Of a stretch of 64,000 nt of DNA, positions 1-10,375 are shown piece by piece (position 1 is the first letter of the stretch; the number at the start of each line of letters is the position of its first letter). The DNA lies in contig NC_089243.1 in assembly GCF_000512585.2 (NCBI RefSeq), forward strand, positions 372,001 through 436,000, written 5' to 3'. Under the pieces are notes generated by a model. It was given only the letters and a program-made list of their open reading frames with translations. It was not told where the DNA came from and did not search any database. This stretch comes from Kwoniella bestiolae CBS 10118. Lineage: Eukaryota > Basidiomycota > Tremellomycetes > Tremellales > Cryptococcaceae. The translations under genes were made by a program, and so were the position numbers.

Positions 1-289
1 TGAGAATCAGCTCTACGAGTCATTGACCAACTTGTTCGATATATAGCGTAGGATATCCAGTCCGGATAACGATGTCACAATAGCTCACCTCCAAGGACAC
101 CTCCTTTTCATCATCCTTCTCATCCTCAACTTTTACCTCAATCACCGGCTGATTCTTCGTAGGTATCTTACCATGATGTCTCGCCAGCTCAGCGGCCGCA
201 TGGGCCTCTCTGGCTTCTTTGATAGATTGTATGTGCTTCTCGTGTGAGATCGCCTCGATCTCAGCTTGGAACGATTTGAGGGTCGTCAT
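1..289 (-). CDS. Hypothetical protein, 5' part only (runs off left edge)
   Basis: I do not recognise this gene. An ATG at 289 opens a frame that reads MTTLKSFQAEIEAISHEK, then a charged, helix-prone segment rich in Ala, Glu and Lys, then a Lys/Glu/Asp-rich stretch. A good donor (GTGAGC) lies at about 88, so the first exon probably ends near 89 and the rest is outside the window. The same frame could instead read on to a TGA at 20. It lies in the same orientation as the four orphan genes to its right, but I see no clear shared motif, so membership of that family is unproven. Confidence 0.4.
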
Positions 290-775
290 CCTGAGGTTGA
301 GTTTATAGCAGATGAACGTGAGTGGCAACAAGAAGAAGAAAGGAGAGGGATGGAATCGAGGGTTATATGGCTCTTGGTTTCTCAGTGTTCGAGCGGAATG
401 ATTGTGCGGGTACGAGGGAGTCGAGTCGACTCGATTTCTTCTTTGGCTACTTGTATGTCTGTGATATCAGTGATTGATTGAATGGTTGAATGAATGATTG
501 TATGCAAGTAAGATATGTCTGGACAAACGTTCTGATCCTTCTTTGGATCAATCGTTGACTCGCAATCGGACTCGAACAGTCTGGTATGTGGGGCTCCAAA
601 ATGATCGCTTGGGTGGCAAAAGCTTAAATGGATCTAGATTCTCTAAAGAAGATGCGATCATCCAAGTATATTTCAGATCAGTTCATAGAGCGTCACTTTC
701 ACAATGTACATCGACAGTTTTGCGTATATCAAATTTAGTCTACGAGATCTTTAGCTGACAAAGTTTCTAGTCAAA
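290..775. other. Intergenic, nothing recognised
   Basis: About 490 bp between the partial gene at the left edge and the 3' end of the first orphan-family gene. Only short open frames without coding character are present. I see no RNA gene or repeat. Confidence 0.5.
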
Positions 776-1906
776 TTAGAACCCTACTTTTGTGCTCAAT
801 CTCTCGTTCGGCACAGGTAGATCCGCACTATCACCTTCCGTCCACCACCCATTCTCCTCCCTAATCCTTCTTATGAAAAAATCTTGCTTCGCTTGCATTC
901 CATTGATCTCCGATTCTATCACAGATGTGCCGCTGGAAGGAGTTCTATGGGATCGCTTGGCATTTTGACCTGAGCTCGACGCGGCCTACCTACTCCATTG
1001 CATCTGGATATGATTGGATACCGAGATACTTTCTTCTTTCTTCCGGGACTCCCTCCATGACTTGTAGATGATATCATCCAGAGTCGGTTCAGAGTCAAAC
1101 GCCTGCGCAGTGCTCATCAATTGCAAGCTGAGGAGAGGTTTCACAAATGCCGTTTTCCAGGTGGACCATGCTTGTTCAGCTTCGGATCTGCTTAGTCGCA
1201 GATTAGGGTGTTCGTTACATGCAGGGATATAGTCTGCTCCGAATCTCGATGATCGTAAAGCACCATCCAGTTTCTCAGGATCGCCGATAAACGTACTGCT
1301 ATTTGTACCGCTGCCTTTCCACCAGACCTTCGCATCATCACGAAATCGGTCCTGGAAGGGCGGTAAGAATGTGTGGCTGACCTGTAAACAGCGCTCGAAG
1401 TATTCCAGCCGATCTGACCATGGAGTACAGCCGGTGATCTCTCTTCGAGCGGTAAGAGGCTGAAAGTCCTTGACAAGCACCGAAGGATCCTGGTCAAGAG
1501 GTATGGCCCCCATCGAAGAATCTGAACGATGGGTAATCGGCGACTTTGTGCTCTCGGCGATTGAGAGAGCATTTTCAGAAAGAGTCCCGATGGTCCCGCC
1601 CGGACGATAGACGTCAGGATGATCCGCGGTACCCGGCCCGTCAGCATGAGCAGGAGAGCTTGAAAATGTGCTGAGATCTGCATTGAGAGCTCCATGAGCT
1701 GTGTAAGTAGGCTGCAAGGGGATGTGATAAGGATTGTCGGTAATTCTAGAACTGGGGTTCTCTACAAGATACCGGAACAAGCGAAAAATTTCAAATTCAG
1801 CTTTCGACTTGCTGAAACGACAATGACAAGCTTTACCTTCAGCGTGACTGCTTGACTTGGATCCTCCTAGCGATTTCAGCTTCTCTTGCAATCTGTTGAA
1901 CGACAT
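776..1906 (-). CDS. Orphan tandem family protein, member 1
   Basis: Function unknown. My model has three exons: 1906-1837, 1761-1030 and 969-776 (996 nt, 331 aa). Exon 1 encodes MSFNRLQEKLKSLGGSK and ends in phase 1, exactly as in the next two genes. The middle of the protein carries an aromatic/acidic segment (LPPFQDRFRDDAKVWW) and further on a segment EHPNLRLSRSEAEQAWSTW. These match in order, loosely, the blocks MPLFRDEAAKKLVADGW and THPDVKWRKEKALSHW of the neighbour at 2349-3461. The last exon is inferred: past the apparent stop at 986 the minus strand stays open and codes a basic, aromatic tail ending at a TAA at 776-778, joined through a GTATCT donor at 1029 and a CTCAG acceptor. No signal peptide or membrane segment is evident. 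Gene existence is fairly sure; the last intron is less so. Confidence 0.6.
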
Positions 1907-2348
1907 CCTCGAATGGTAAAAGAAGAGTTGTCTTAGAATATCAAAACGTTTGTCAGGGTAAACCTATATACCCCTGTCCTCTTTTCAGGTCTTGTATCTG
2001 AGTAGACTATCGGGGGGATCACATTATAACATTTTCCAAGTCAGATTCACAATGCACTGCATTATCACTGGACAAGGTAGAAGTTGAAAGGGTTCTGAAA
2101 GGTTGAAAGAAAAGGCGGATTCAGGAAAGTATAAAGGTAAGGCAGGTTTTAGGAATGCAATATGCGTTTTACAAACATGCTATGCTGAGCACGGACGCTC
2201 ATTTGGGAAAGCCAAACTACATAGTGCATCAACTTGAAATCTGTTCACATCGAACTCAATGCATCAAACGATCAGTCATATGCACAATCAATTATGAGAT
2301 GGACAATCACAAATTTAAACTCTGACAAAACTGATAAGGACTCCGAGA
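1907..2348. other. Intergenic, promoter side of orphan gene 1
   Basis: About 440 bp between orphan gene 2 (3' end) and orphan gene 1 (5' end). It holds the TATA-like element described separately. Nothing else was recognised. Confidence 0.5.
1965..1970 (-). promoter_or_regulatory. TATA-box-like element of orphan gene 1
   Basis: On the minus strand a TATATAGG element lies about 60 bp upstream of the ATG at 1906. Orphan genes 2 and 3 have similar elements about 100 bp upstream of their ATGs, which hints at a shared TATA-type promoter. Confidence 0.35.
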
Positions 2349-3461
2349 TCATTCTCTCTGTTCATGGAGAGACTCCTCTTCCGTCACCCGTCTCCACAAA
2401 AATTTGCTCATTAGAAAGTCTCTCTCCATCAACCTCTTTAGTTGATTGATGAATTCTGGATCTTTCGAGTCCCTACCACCTGCAAATTTCGCGTACAACT
2501 GATCATACTCCTTGTCCAGATTGTCGTTAAGGTTCAAAAATTTATCTTCTGATAATTCTTCCATATCCTTCGTGAAAAGGTTCAGACTAAACGCTTCCTC
2601 AATGCTGAATTGTTCTGGAGCTCCTGAGAAGGCTGTCCAGTGGCTGAGAGCTTTTTCCTTTCGCCATTTCACATCGGGATGAGTATCGCATACTTGTTTA
2701 CAGATTTCGGCGTATGGATACAAATGCTCTTTCCATTTGGTAGCACACGCCTCGGAGGCAAAGTCTTTATATGTCCAACCGTCTGCTACCAATTTCTTTG
2801 CAGCTTCATCCCTGAATAAAGGCATGATTCTTTCGGCCACCTTCATGTGGGCATCTGCGTATTGTTGCAAACTCTGTTTCATACCAGGGAAGTCGAAGTC
2901 CACTACTTCATGTGTTGAAGTACCACCTTGTGATGTCGTAAAGTCCCAATCCACCTTCGCGTCCTGCATTGCTCTGGTGATGCCTTGCTTTACGTCGAGA
3001 GATTTAGGGGCTTGATCGTTGGCATGTGGCCAGTGTCCTCCTTGAGGTTTAGTCAAATCGATAGACTGTAAATCGACAACTTTTGTATCGGGAAATCCAT
3101 CAAAGATAGGATAAGGATAGAGTCCTTTGGTGGATACGGGGGGCCTGGTCGTTACAAGAGGTCTGCTCGACGTAGTATATGGGGGTGGAGGGGCGAAGGT
3201 GGGGACTCGGGCGCTGTCTGCAAGTTGCAATCCTCGATTCAGAGTCAAACTCTCTGGGATTGGACGAACTTACCAAAATGCGGGCGAACCCGCCTCAACC
3301 TTATTGCTTCATTTGCTGAGTTACTAGGAGGATTCAACGTGGTGCCTGTATGAACGAGAAGGTAGATCACGGTATGAGCATAACCTCTTTCAACTGTGTC
3401 ACTCACTATCATGCCTGCTAGACCCTAGGCTTGGACACAACTTTGAACAAAAGCTGGCCAT
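2349..3461 (-). CDS. Orphan tandem family protein, member 2
   Basis: Function unknown. Three exons join cleanly: 3461-3407, 3345-3274 and 3217-2349 (996 nt, 331 aa). The ATG at 3461 begins MASFCSKLCPSLGSSRHD. Exon 1 ends in phase 1 and exon 2 in phase 1, the same phases as in member 3. The protein has a Pro/Thr-rich N-terminal third, then the motif YPYPIFDG shared with member 3 (YPYPFFND), a segment AHMKVAERIMPLFRDEA (member 3: AHMSVARSVMPQIEKLV), a block THPDVKWRKEKALSHWTAF, and an acidic, helical C-terminus ending at a TGA at 2349-2351. No signal peptide, transmembrane helix or known domain is visible. Predicted soluble. A TATA-like element lies about 100 bp upstream. Confidence 0.65.
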
Positions 3462-4204
3462 TACTGTGAAGTGAACGTGTTACGAACGACTGCTCAGGGC
3501 AGAAAGCAAGAGGGATTGGTGAATGATCACAGAAAGTTTCTTTTACCTGATACCCCACGTCCTTTATATAGGTGTAGTTCTGCTCTTCCGTAACCCTCAC
3601 ACGGTCATCCACAATTGATGTACTGTATTTTTCCCTTTCATCCCTTAGCATTGGCCTAGACACACTAGCCTTCCACTTGAGAAAGGGGAATGTATCGCCT
3701 TTTCGCTCCACTCTTCTCCTTGTCTTTGTGTTGGGTTTGTGTCGAGTCTCGTAATCTCAATCAAAAACGGATATACGATCTTCGGGAGAGAAGGCATGAT
3801 TGCACTTCTTTGTGGAGCGACATGGAGTACAGCAAAGCGTGGTGGCAGTACAAGGAATAGAGAGAAGCAGAGGCCTTCTCATTGTACTGTACTCGTATTC
3901 TCCATTCTGCTCATCGGAAGGCGGCTTGTCTTTAGTCTATTTGCAATTCAGGATCCAGACTCTACACCGCATTTGGCGTTTGGGAAGACATCCTTGGACA
4001 TGAATCACCCAATACGCACCAATCAGAGTCTAGACCTATCAGAATGAGCTGTACACCTCATTCGTGTTATGGAAGCCAATCGTCGGCTATGCATGTCCAT
4101 CTGCCTACTATCAGAACCATACATTTAGTAGGCGGGTCAAGGGTCACCATTTCCGTGTGTATCTCGGTTGCTTCTTGCATTCACACGTTATCATGACCAG
4201 GGGC
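3462..4204. other. Intergenic between orphan genes 2 and 3
   Basis: About 740 bp. It includes the TATA-like element of gene 2. A 102-codon plus-strand frame at 3739-4047 has no recognisable motif and lies in the promoter of gene 2. I do not count it as a gene. Confidence 0.45.
3561..3570 (-). promoter_or_regulatory. TATA-box-like element of orphan gene 2
   Basis: The minus strand reads TATATAAAGG, about 100 bp upstream of the ATG at 3461. It is the best TATA match of the three in this gene row. Confidence 0.4.
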
Positions 4205-5285
4205 CTACTTTCCATCCGGAGGATTAGCAGCAAGCAGCGATGTACAGTATGTTTTGAGCAAGTGCAACTTATCGTTCCAAGCTCGGAAATGGTCGGGCAC
4301 TTGGCCTGTAGATAGCTCTTTAGCTGTATATTGTCCTTTGGCAGCGTGCTCAGCTTCCGTCCACGGATCTATGAGCTTATCCAAGACGTCAGTGGATATT
4401 TCCGTTGAAATAATGTCGGTGAGAGCGGCGATATCGATGCTATATGGCGCACTGGCATGGCCGGCTCGCTCCCTCAATAACCAGTGCCACGATGCCTCTT
4501 GTTTCAATGGTTTGACCACCGAGTGATTGTCCACCATGACTTTTGCGAAAGAAGTGCATCTGTCCAGGTGGCGATCGTAAGCTTCTCCCTCAACCTCCGA
4601 CATGTCAGTCAAATTGCGTCCACTGTGTCGGGACTGCCAATCCTCCTTGACTAGCTTTTCGATTTGAGGCATCACACTTCGCGCAACAGACATATGAGCG
4701 TTGATGTAGTCTTTATTAGCAGGTCTGAATTGATGGTAATCGTACACAGGTGTCTTCGTGTGATCAGCTCGGGATCCTCTGGAAGCTGTATTCGCGATGA
4801 CTCGGACGTTTGCAACTATGTTTGAGATACTCTGCCTGACCCTGATATCCTCTGGAGTTGGAAGGAAGGGTGGGTCCTTGGGGATACCAACTTGCGTTGA
4901 GCTGTCATTGAAGAAAGGGTAGGGGTAAGGTCGCCAATTTGAAGTTCCATCTGAGTTCATAGTATAGGGATCAAAAGAAACTGTCTGAGGCTCGCCGTGG
5001 GGTGGTGCTGCGTGTGACTCAGCGAGGGACTGATCCTTGAATAAGCAGCACAAATGGATTACTGACCCGTCGAATGTGTGCCAGTACTTTGAGTATTGGT
5101 CGTTCCTGCCGTTGACCATGTAAGTTGCCGTTTGCCAGAGCGGTTAAATCGGGCTTGACAAAGTCTGTCAGCATCTCGTAAGGATGTGTCGATGACACAT
5201 ATGTTCACTTACTTCGATGTTCACTCTCGCTGTGGCGTTTCACCTTGGTCAGCAACGATTGCCACGACTGCTCCAAACTCGGCAT
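4205..5285 (-). CDS. Orphan tandem family protein, member 3
   Basis: Function unknown. Exons 5285-5213, 5153-5067 and 5007-4205 give 963 nt and 320 aa. The short first exon (MPSLEQSWQSLLTKVKRH) leaves phase 1 and the second leaves phase 1, matching member 2 intron for intron. The second intron uses a GTCAGT donor and a GCAG acceptor behind a CTGAGTC branch-like site. The protein shares YPYPFFND, AHMSVARSVMP and a block ending in ASWHWL with member 2, in the same order, and diverges elsewhere. The stop is TAG at 4205-4207. No membrane or export signal is seen. A simpler intronless reading from an ATG at 5119 is possible but would break the parallel with the neighbour. Confidence 0.6.
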
Positions 5286-6321
5286 TATGTATGAGCTATA
5301 AGGTACTGCAGCGATTCGGTGTGCCCATAATAAGATAAAAAGGGCGAATTTCCCAAGATCAACTCCAACAGGACTCAGTATATATGGGTTCTTCCAGCGC
5401 ACTACGAGTGTCTGTCCTAGCGCACGTTCATTGCGACTTCGATTGATCCATTCAAGCAAACCAAACTTTCAAACGTGGAGCGAAACATGGCCTTCCAAAT
5501 ACTCCTCGTCAGTAAGATAAGACGTATGTGAACTAAGCGAAGCATGGTCGGTGCACAGCATGACATTTTGCCTTCTTTGCTATGTCCTAGCATAGTCCTG
5601 GGGGAAGCACGGTGAGTGAAGAGCCGTGCTGGCGAAAGAAAGACGGAGTAGAGTAAGAAAGGACGAAGTAGAGAGCACCGGCTTCACACGTCATGCTGTG
5701 ATGCAGCGTACACAGATGCAGAACAGAGCTTGCAGAGCCCAGAAATTCAGATGGTGGGAGGACTTATAAATTCTTGCTTTCCTAATTGCCGTAAACCTCA
5801 TGACTTGAAACGAGCCATCTGGATCGAGTAGAAAGGTACTATTCGACAGCGATGTCGCCTATATGATACAAGCTGTATCTAGAGCCCTTGAGCTGCTGAG
5901 TCAAAGTATGATCCTGCACTTATTTGGTATCACATATCGCTCCGTTTCCTCTTGACCAAAACCATGCTCATGCTCGGCCGTTGTGGAATGAGAGGGCTGT
6001 GGACCTTCACTGCTTTCAGACATGAGGTACGAAGTGGGCTTGGATCCATCAGGATCAACGATGGCTACGATTTCCTCCGTTTGTCCTACGGTACATCATG
6101 CGCCACATTCGTGTCCAGTCACTATTGTAGGATCCCATCTGAGAAATCTGCCTGTTGTTGTCATCGTAGCAAGGTATCTCACGTCCAACGAACACTAATG
6201 CATGATCGCTATGTACAAGTCGGTAAACGAGTGAGGAGTCAGGTTGCTGCACATAACAATGGGTACATACTAGGGCGATTAATCATCGACATCTAGCACC
6301 ATTGGGACCAGTGTTTTACGC
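5286..6321. other. Intergenic, about 1 kb, nothing recognised
   Basis: It holds the TATA-like element of orphan gene 3 at 5379-5385. A 114-codon plus-strand frame at 5952-6296 shows no motif and poor coding character. No repeat or RNA gene was seen. Given the tandem row on both sides, a decayed family member could hide here, but I could not align one. Confidence 0.4.
5379..5385 (-). promoter_or_regulatory. TATA-box-like element of orphan gene 3
   Basis: An ATATATA element on the minus strand, about 95 bp upstream of the ATG at 5285. Its place matches that of the element of orphan gene 2. Confidence 0.35.
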
Positions 6322-8116
6322 TCAATTCAACGACTGCCCAGGGGACCTGCTCTCTCTTGATCGACTCCCGCTCCAACTCCTTTTGCTTGATCGACTCCTC
6401 TCGCGCAGCCTTTTAAGGGGGTCTTGGACACAACCTACCAGCAGATTTCGGACTCTACTTTGACGTTGGTGGGTATCATCGATATCAGAGTTCTGTCTTT
6501 GGTTAGTCACTCCCTCTTCGAGATCACTTTCACATCTATCCAACCGATCTGTCATCACCTCTCCGGAGTGTATCTGCAACATCTCTGGCTGATTGGTCAC
6601 TTCCACTTCGGATTGTTCCTGCAATTTCTCTGGCTGATTGGTCGCTTGCCATTCCAAATTGTTCTGACATCTCTTTGACTGATTGGTCGGTTCCATTTCC
6701 GAATTGTTCTGACATGTCTCTAAACAATCGGTCACTTCCACTTTCAGGTCATTCTGACTTGTCTTTGAATGATCGGTCACTACCACTTTCAAGTCATTCT
6801 TACATCTCTCTGCCTGGTTGGAGAGATTCTCTATCAGGTCTCGTTCCCATTTCTCGGCATGCGGCTTATTCTGAGGATGATTGTCAAATTGGCGAATCTC
6901 ACTTTTCCACATCTCAGTAAAATCTCGGATCGTCTTGAGGATCAGAGCGTTCCGGTTTGCTGTGGACAAATCACGATGATGATCGAGGTAATCCACCGTA
7001 TGGTTTATAGTCTGATCATACGTCGCCATGCCCAGCTCGGTCCTGAATTTCCCACTCCATTCTTCCTGATTGAGGACGCACGCGGAAATCGCCTTGGTGT
7101 GGAACCTTGGACCTTGACGAAAATGGTGTAGCCTGGCCCAGGGGAGGTTCTGAGGGTCGTGATGATCGTACTTGTACCTGAGCAGATCCGTCCCCCTAGC
7201 AGTCGGACTAAGGAAAGTCTGGGGCCAATGAGTTGGAGGATTGAAATAGTATCTCCTATTCTCACTTTCACTGTCATCTCGAGAGACTTTTTTGGGGTCT
7301 AGAGAAATGGCGGTATGTCCAACCTCATACTCCCCCAGTGAAGATGCGGCAGTGGTATCTGTGGGTGGTAGCTTCAACGTTTCTCGAGCGTGTGGAGCAC
7401 GAGCACTAGGATCTTTGATGCCCCGGTAGTACCCTGTCTTGACAAGCTGTTGAGACGGTACGAGACTAGGGATAATCGGGGTTTCGTCGCCTGAAAAAGT
7501 TGAACAAGCTTCGTATGATCAGCTCTCCATGATTTTACGCAAAAGTAACGGTCCATGTACTTTCCTTGGACTTACCCTCTTGTCGTGGAAGTAAGGGCTT
7601 GTCGGTAGCTAAGATAAGTATGTAGGAGGTCAGCCAAGCCAGGTCAAAGTCACAGGCTGGTGGAGGAACGGCTGCTTTTGGACTGGCTAACAGGATCTAC
7701 TGACTCTTGACATGCTGGCTCTCCCATTGCCTGGTTTGCTCTTGGATAGTCCTCCTGGCCTCACTCATAATCGCCCTTAAGGGCTCTTCGTATCTGTCGA
7801 TGATGCTCCAAACGTCCTCTCCAAAGTAGGGTTCCTGTCTGATCTTCTTATGAGCGATATACTTCCTACAGAGGTTGGCTCCAAGATCATGCTTCGCCGC
7901 GATATTTTTCATGTTCATCTGTTCCGCAAAGGAGTAACGGTACAGATCGATCTGGGGCACGGGATCGCCCGCGGTGTGAGAGAGATACCCCACGAAGGCG
8001 CTAATGATGGATTCGGTCGAAATGGGATTGTCGGTCTGTCTTAAGCTTTGTTGAGCGAACGACCCCTCTCCCACAATTTCAGGAGGGGTGGAGGCTTTGG
8101 TGCTGGTCGTCGTCAT
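6322..8116 (-). CDS. Orphan tandem family protein, member 4 (repeat-bearing, diverged)
   Basis: Function unknown. Three exons 8116-7705, 7608-7576 and 7490-6322 join in frame (1614 nt, 537 aa). The ATG at 8116 opens MTTTSTKASTPPEIVGEG. A 33-nt middle exon is bounded by strong GTCAGT and GTAAGT donors and TTAG and TTTCAG acceptors. The N-terminal 140 residues are helical and charged. The centre contains a weak echo of the family block (VDYLDHHRDLSTANRNALI). Then come seven consecutive 15-residue repeats (nt 6813-6499). The C-terminus is a Ser/Arg-rich tail (RSRSSKRSWSGSRSRESRS) that could be a nuclear or phospho-regulated segment. Relation to members 1-3 rests on position, orientation and weak motif order, so it is less certain than theirs to each other. 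Confidence 0.6.
6499..6813 (-). repeat. Seven in-frame 45-bp (15-residue) tandem repeats
   Basis: Inside orphan gene 4 the protein repeats a 15-residue unit seven times without a gap. The first units are AERCKNDLKVVVTDH, SKTSQNDLKVEVTDC and LETCQNNSEMEPTNQ. The recurring pattern is Cys or polar, then Gln/Lys-Asn-Asp/Asn-Leu, then an acidic/hydrophobic stretch, then Thr-Asn/Asp-Gln. The unit length is fixed while residues drift, as in a coding minisatellite that has aged. Confidence 0.85.
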
Positions 8117-9373
8117 TGTATGATATGATTGTGTAAAGTGATTTGTGTATATGATCGTGTGAGCCGGCAGTGAAGGAGAAAGTGATGTGAAGCTGTTGGG
8201 AAGAGAGAAGAGAGCAAGACGGGGACAGGACTTTTCCCCATGGGCTTTTAAGCGTTTTCCATCCTCGTAAACAACGCCACCGAAGCCTCGAGGAGAATGT
8301 ATCCAGCTAGTTTCAAGGGGGCGAAGTCAAGGGGAGGACGCCTCAACAGGTTTCATCCTAGCATGACGTAGTAACATTCATGCGATGTTCCAGATGACCC
8401 GACGCAGAGCTGTGCAAACCTCAGGAGGGGCGAATGCTGTATGAAAGGTTTGCTGGAATACTGTTGATGTGAAACGCAAGAGTCAACAGGCGTATGACGT
8501 AGCTGCCTCGCATGATGAAAAGAGGAGTGTAAGACCAGACCGAAGAAGCTTGGCGAGACCACCTCGGTCAGAATGTATTCAAAGGAAGTTGAAACGAACC
8601 TTGGGAGGCTATGCAATCGAGTGAAACGACGAGCGGTTGACACCCTTTCAAGGTTGTCCCTATGCCAGAGCTTGTCTGACGACAGATTCGTCATGCGCAA
8701 AGTCAGAGGGTCTGGGCAGACACCGATGCGCTAATAAGACTTACTTCACCTCTAATGAGAATTTACCCAGGACGAGATCTCCAGATTTTACACTGTTTAG
8801 AGGCATTTTTTGGACATCTTCAACCCTTTGTGACAATTCCGTGAGATCAGCTACAACTGTGGGAATGGGCGTGTAGCCTATTATATAGCTAAGATTCATT
8901 AGGAAGTAGCTATTTTATGCACGCATGCGCTGTAGCTGGCGCCTAGAGTGAATGATCGCCAAAACTCGCAAATTTTAAGTATTCCTCTACTTTATAGATC
9001 TAGCCAAGCGGCAAAGTGGACGTGGATCATTTGCAGCACCGATGCACATGCAGACACATGCAAAATTTGAAGCTTCTAGCTGTGATGTGGACTGAGATCT
9101 GACGTGGTCAAAATCGCTTCTATGATGAGATTCCTGTTGAGGGCAAACTCTCGTTAAGGGTGAAGTTTTGATATTTGTCGAAGAGCTTGGCATGATGGTG
9201 AACCTCGATTCACGTCTTTGCAAATAAAGGTTAGGATTACCCAGGGAAGAGTCAATAGATATTCATGCATCTTGCTACATATACTCAGTATCTTGACGGT
9301 GATGTTTACTTTGGTATTATTACTTCTTCATTGACTTCTTCCCATTATTTTACCTGTACCAGGTTATTTGAGC
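8117..9373. other. Intergenic, about 1.26 kb, nothing recognised
   Basis: It separates the orphan row from the conserved gene block. Frames of 60-115 codons occur on both strands (for example 8353-8700 minus) but none has a motif, a splice structure or sensible composition. I see no repeat or RNA gene. Confidence 0.4.
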
Positions 9374-10375
9374 CTACTTTCCACCAAACCATGAAGACCA
9401 ACTTCCTTTGGACTCCTTCTCGTGCGGTCCATCGGGGTGTGGGGGCCCTTGACCGTCGTTGTACCCTTTTTGAGCTTTGACTGATTGGGCGGGTGTGTCA
9501 CCTCCCTACAAAAGCAAGTGGTAATCAGCACTTCCAATTCCGACAAAGATCGAACTCCACGAGATTGATGCGATAGCGATGATGCTCTCGGATCCGAGCG
9601 ATACGGATTTCGGTTCAAATTGTCCCGTTGTACAAAATGATAGAAAGGATGGAAGGTAGTAGCTCACTTGAGGACTAGGTAATCCTTGACCTTTCATCTT
9701 CCTCTCCCTCATCTCTGCTAAGCCCTGACCACTGCTGGCGGAGGGGTCGTCCCGGGTCTTGACGTCGTGCTCGGCTACATACACATAACACAAATAAGCA
9801 ATGCAATCGACTCCGATATTCGGCTGAACCGAGCAAGTGTGAGGCATGAAGAAGATGAAAAGATGGGTCTAGCTTCACGTTATAGGAAGCATCTTCTGAC
9901 AGCGATGCGAAGAAAGATTTGGTCGGATTGGCTGGACTTGACTCACCAGAGTGAGACTTCCTAGACGATTCAGGCTGACCAGCAACGGTCTGCGACTTGG
10001 GATCGCCAGGAGCGGCTCCACCATATCGTAAAGCAGGGTGAGGTGAGTTGACCGATGGAGATCTGGCAAAATTTGGTGATCAGCTTACACTACGACTGTG
10101 AATGTGGATCTTCAATATCAGATGAAAAGCTATAAAGCCATTACTCACCCATCACTGTTTTTGCCATCTAGAGCAGATTGACTTCTCCCGTCCTTGGGCG
10201 TTTCGGCGGGTTTGGTCATTCCTGATACCTCATTTTTGGGAGAAACGATGTACACTGCACCGAGAGCACCTAATAACCGCAATGAGAGTCAGCTTGCGAT
10301 CTTTCACGTGTGAAGGGATAGCTTACCGATAGCAGATGCGATGAAGATTGGGAGTTTGGAGTTTGAGCTTGCCAT
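9374..10375 (-). CDS. Small predicted membrane-anchored protein, unknown function
   Basis: Five exons join in frame: 10375-10327, 10269-10149, 10062-9947, 9774-9668 and 9505-9374. Splice sites are all strong (for example GTAAGC/TTAG, GTGAGT/CCAG). The product, about 170 aa, starts MASSNSKLPIFIASAIGALG and continues AVYIV, so residues about 8-24 form one hydrophobic helix that could be a signal anchor or a mitochondrial inner-membrane anchor. The rest is a low-complexity, Pro/Gly/Ser-rich hydrophilic tail ending WSSWFGGK. Small one-helix proteins of this layout are common in fungi. I cannot name a family, so I assign no function. Confidence 0.7.

Noticed and set aside
5952..6296. 114-codon plus-strand open frame between orphan genes 3 and 4
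   Set aside because: No similarity to the orphan family on either strand and no coding-like composition.
6424..6920. Plus-strand and second-frame repeats opposite orphan gene 4
   Set aside because: They are mirror images of the 45-bp coding repeat; the minus frame with the intact splice structure is the real one.
8353..8876. Overlapping frames of 115 and 79 codons on both strands
   Set aside because: Composition looks random and no conserved motif is present; overlap of two frames is typical of non-coding GC-moderate DNA.
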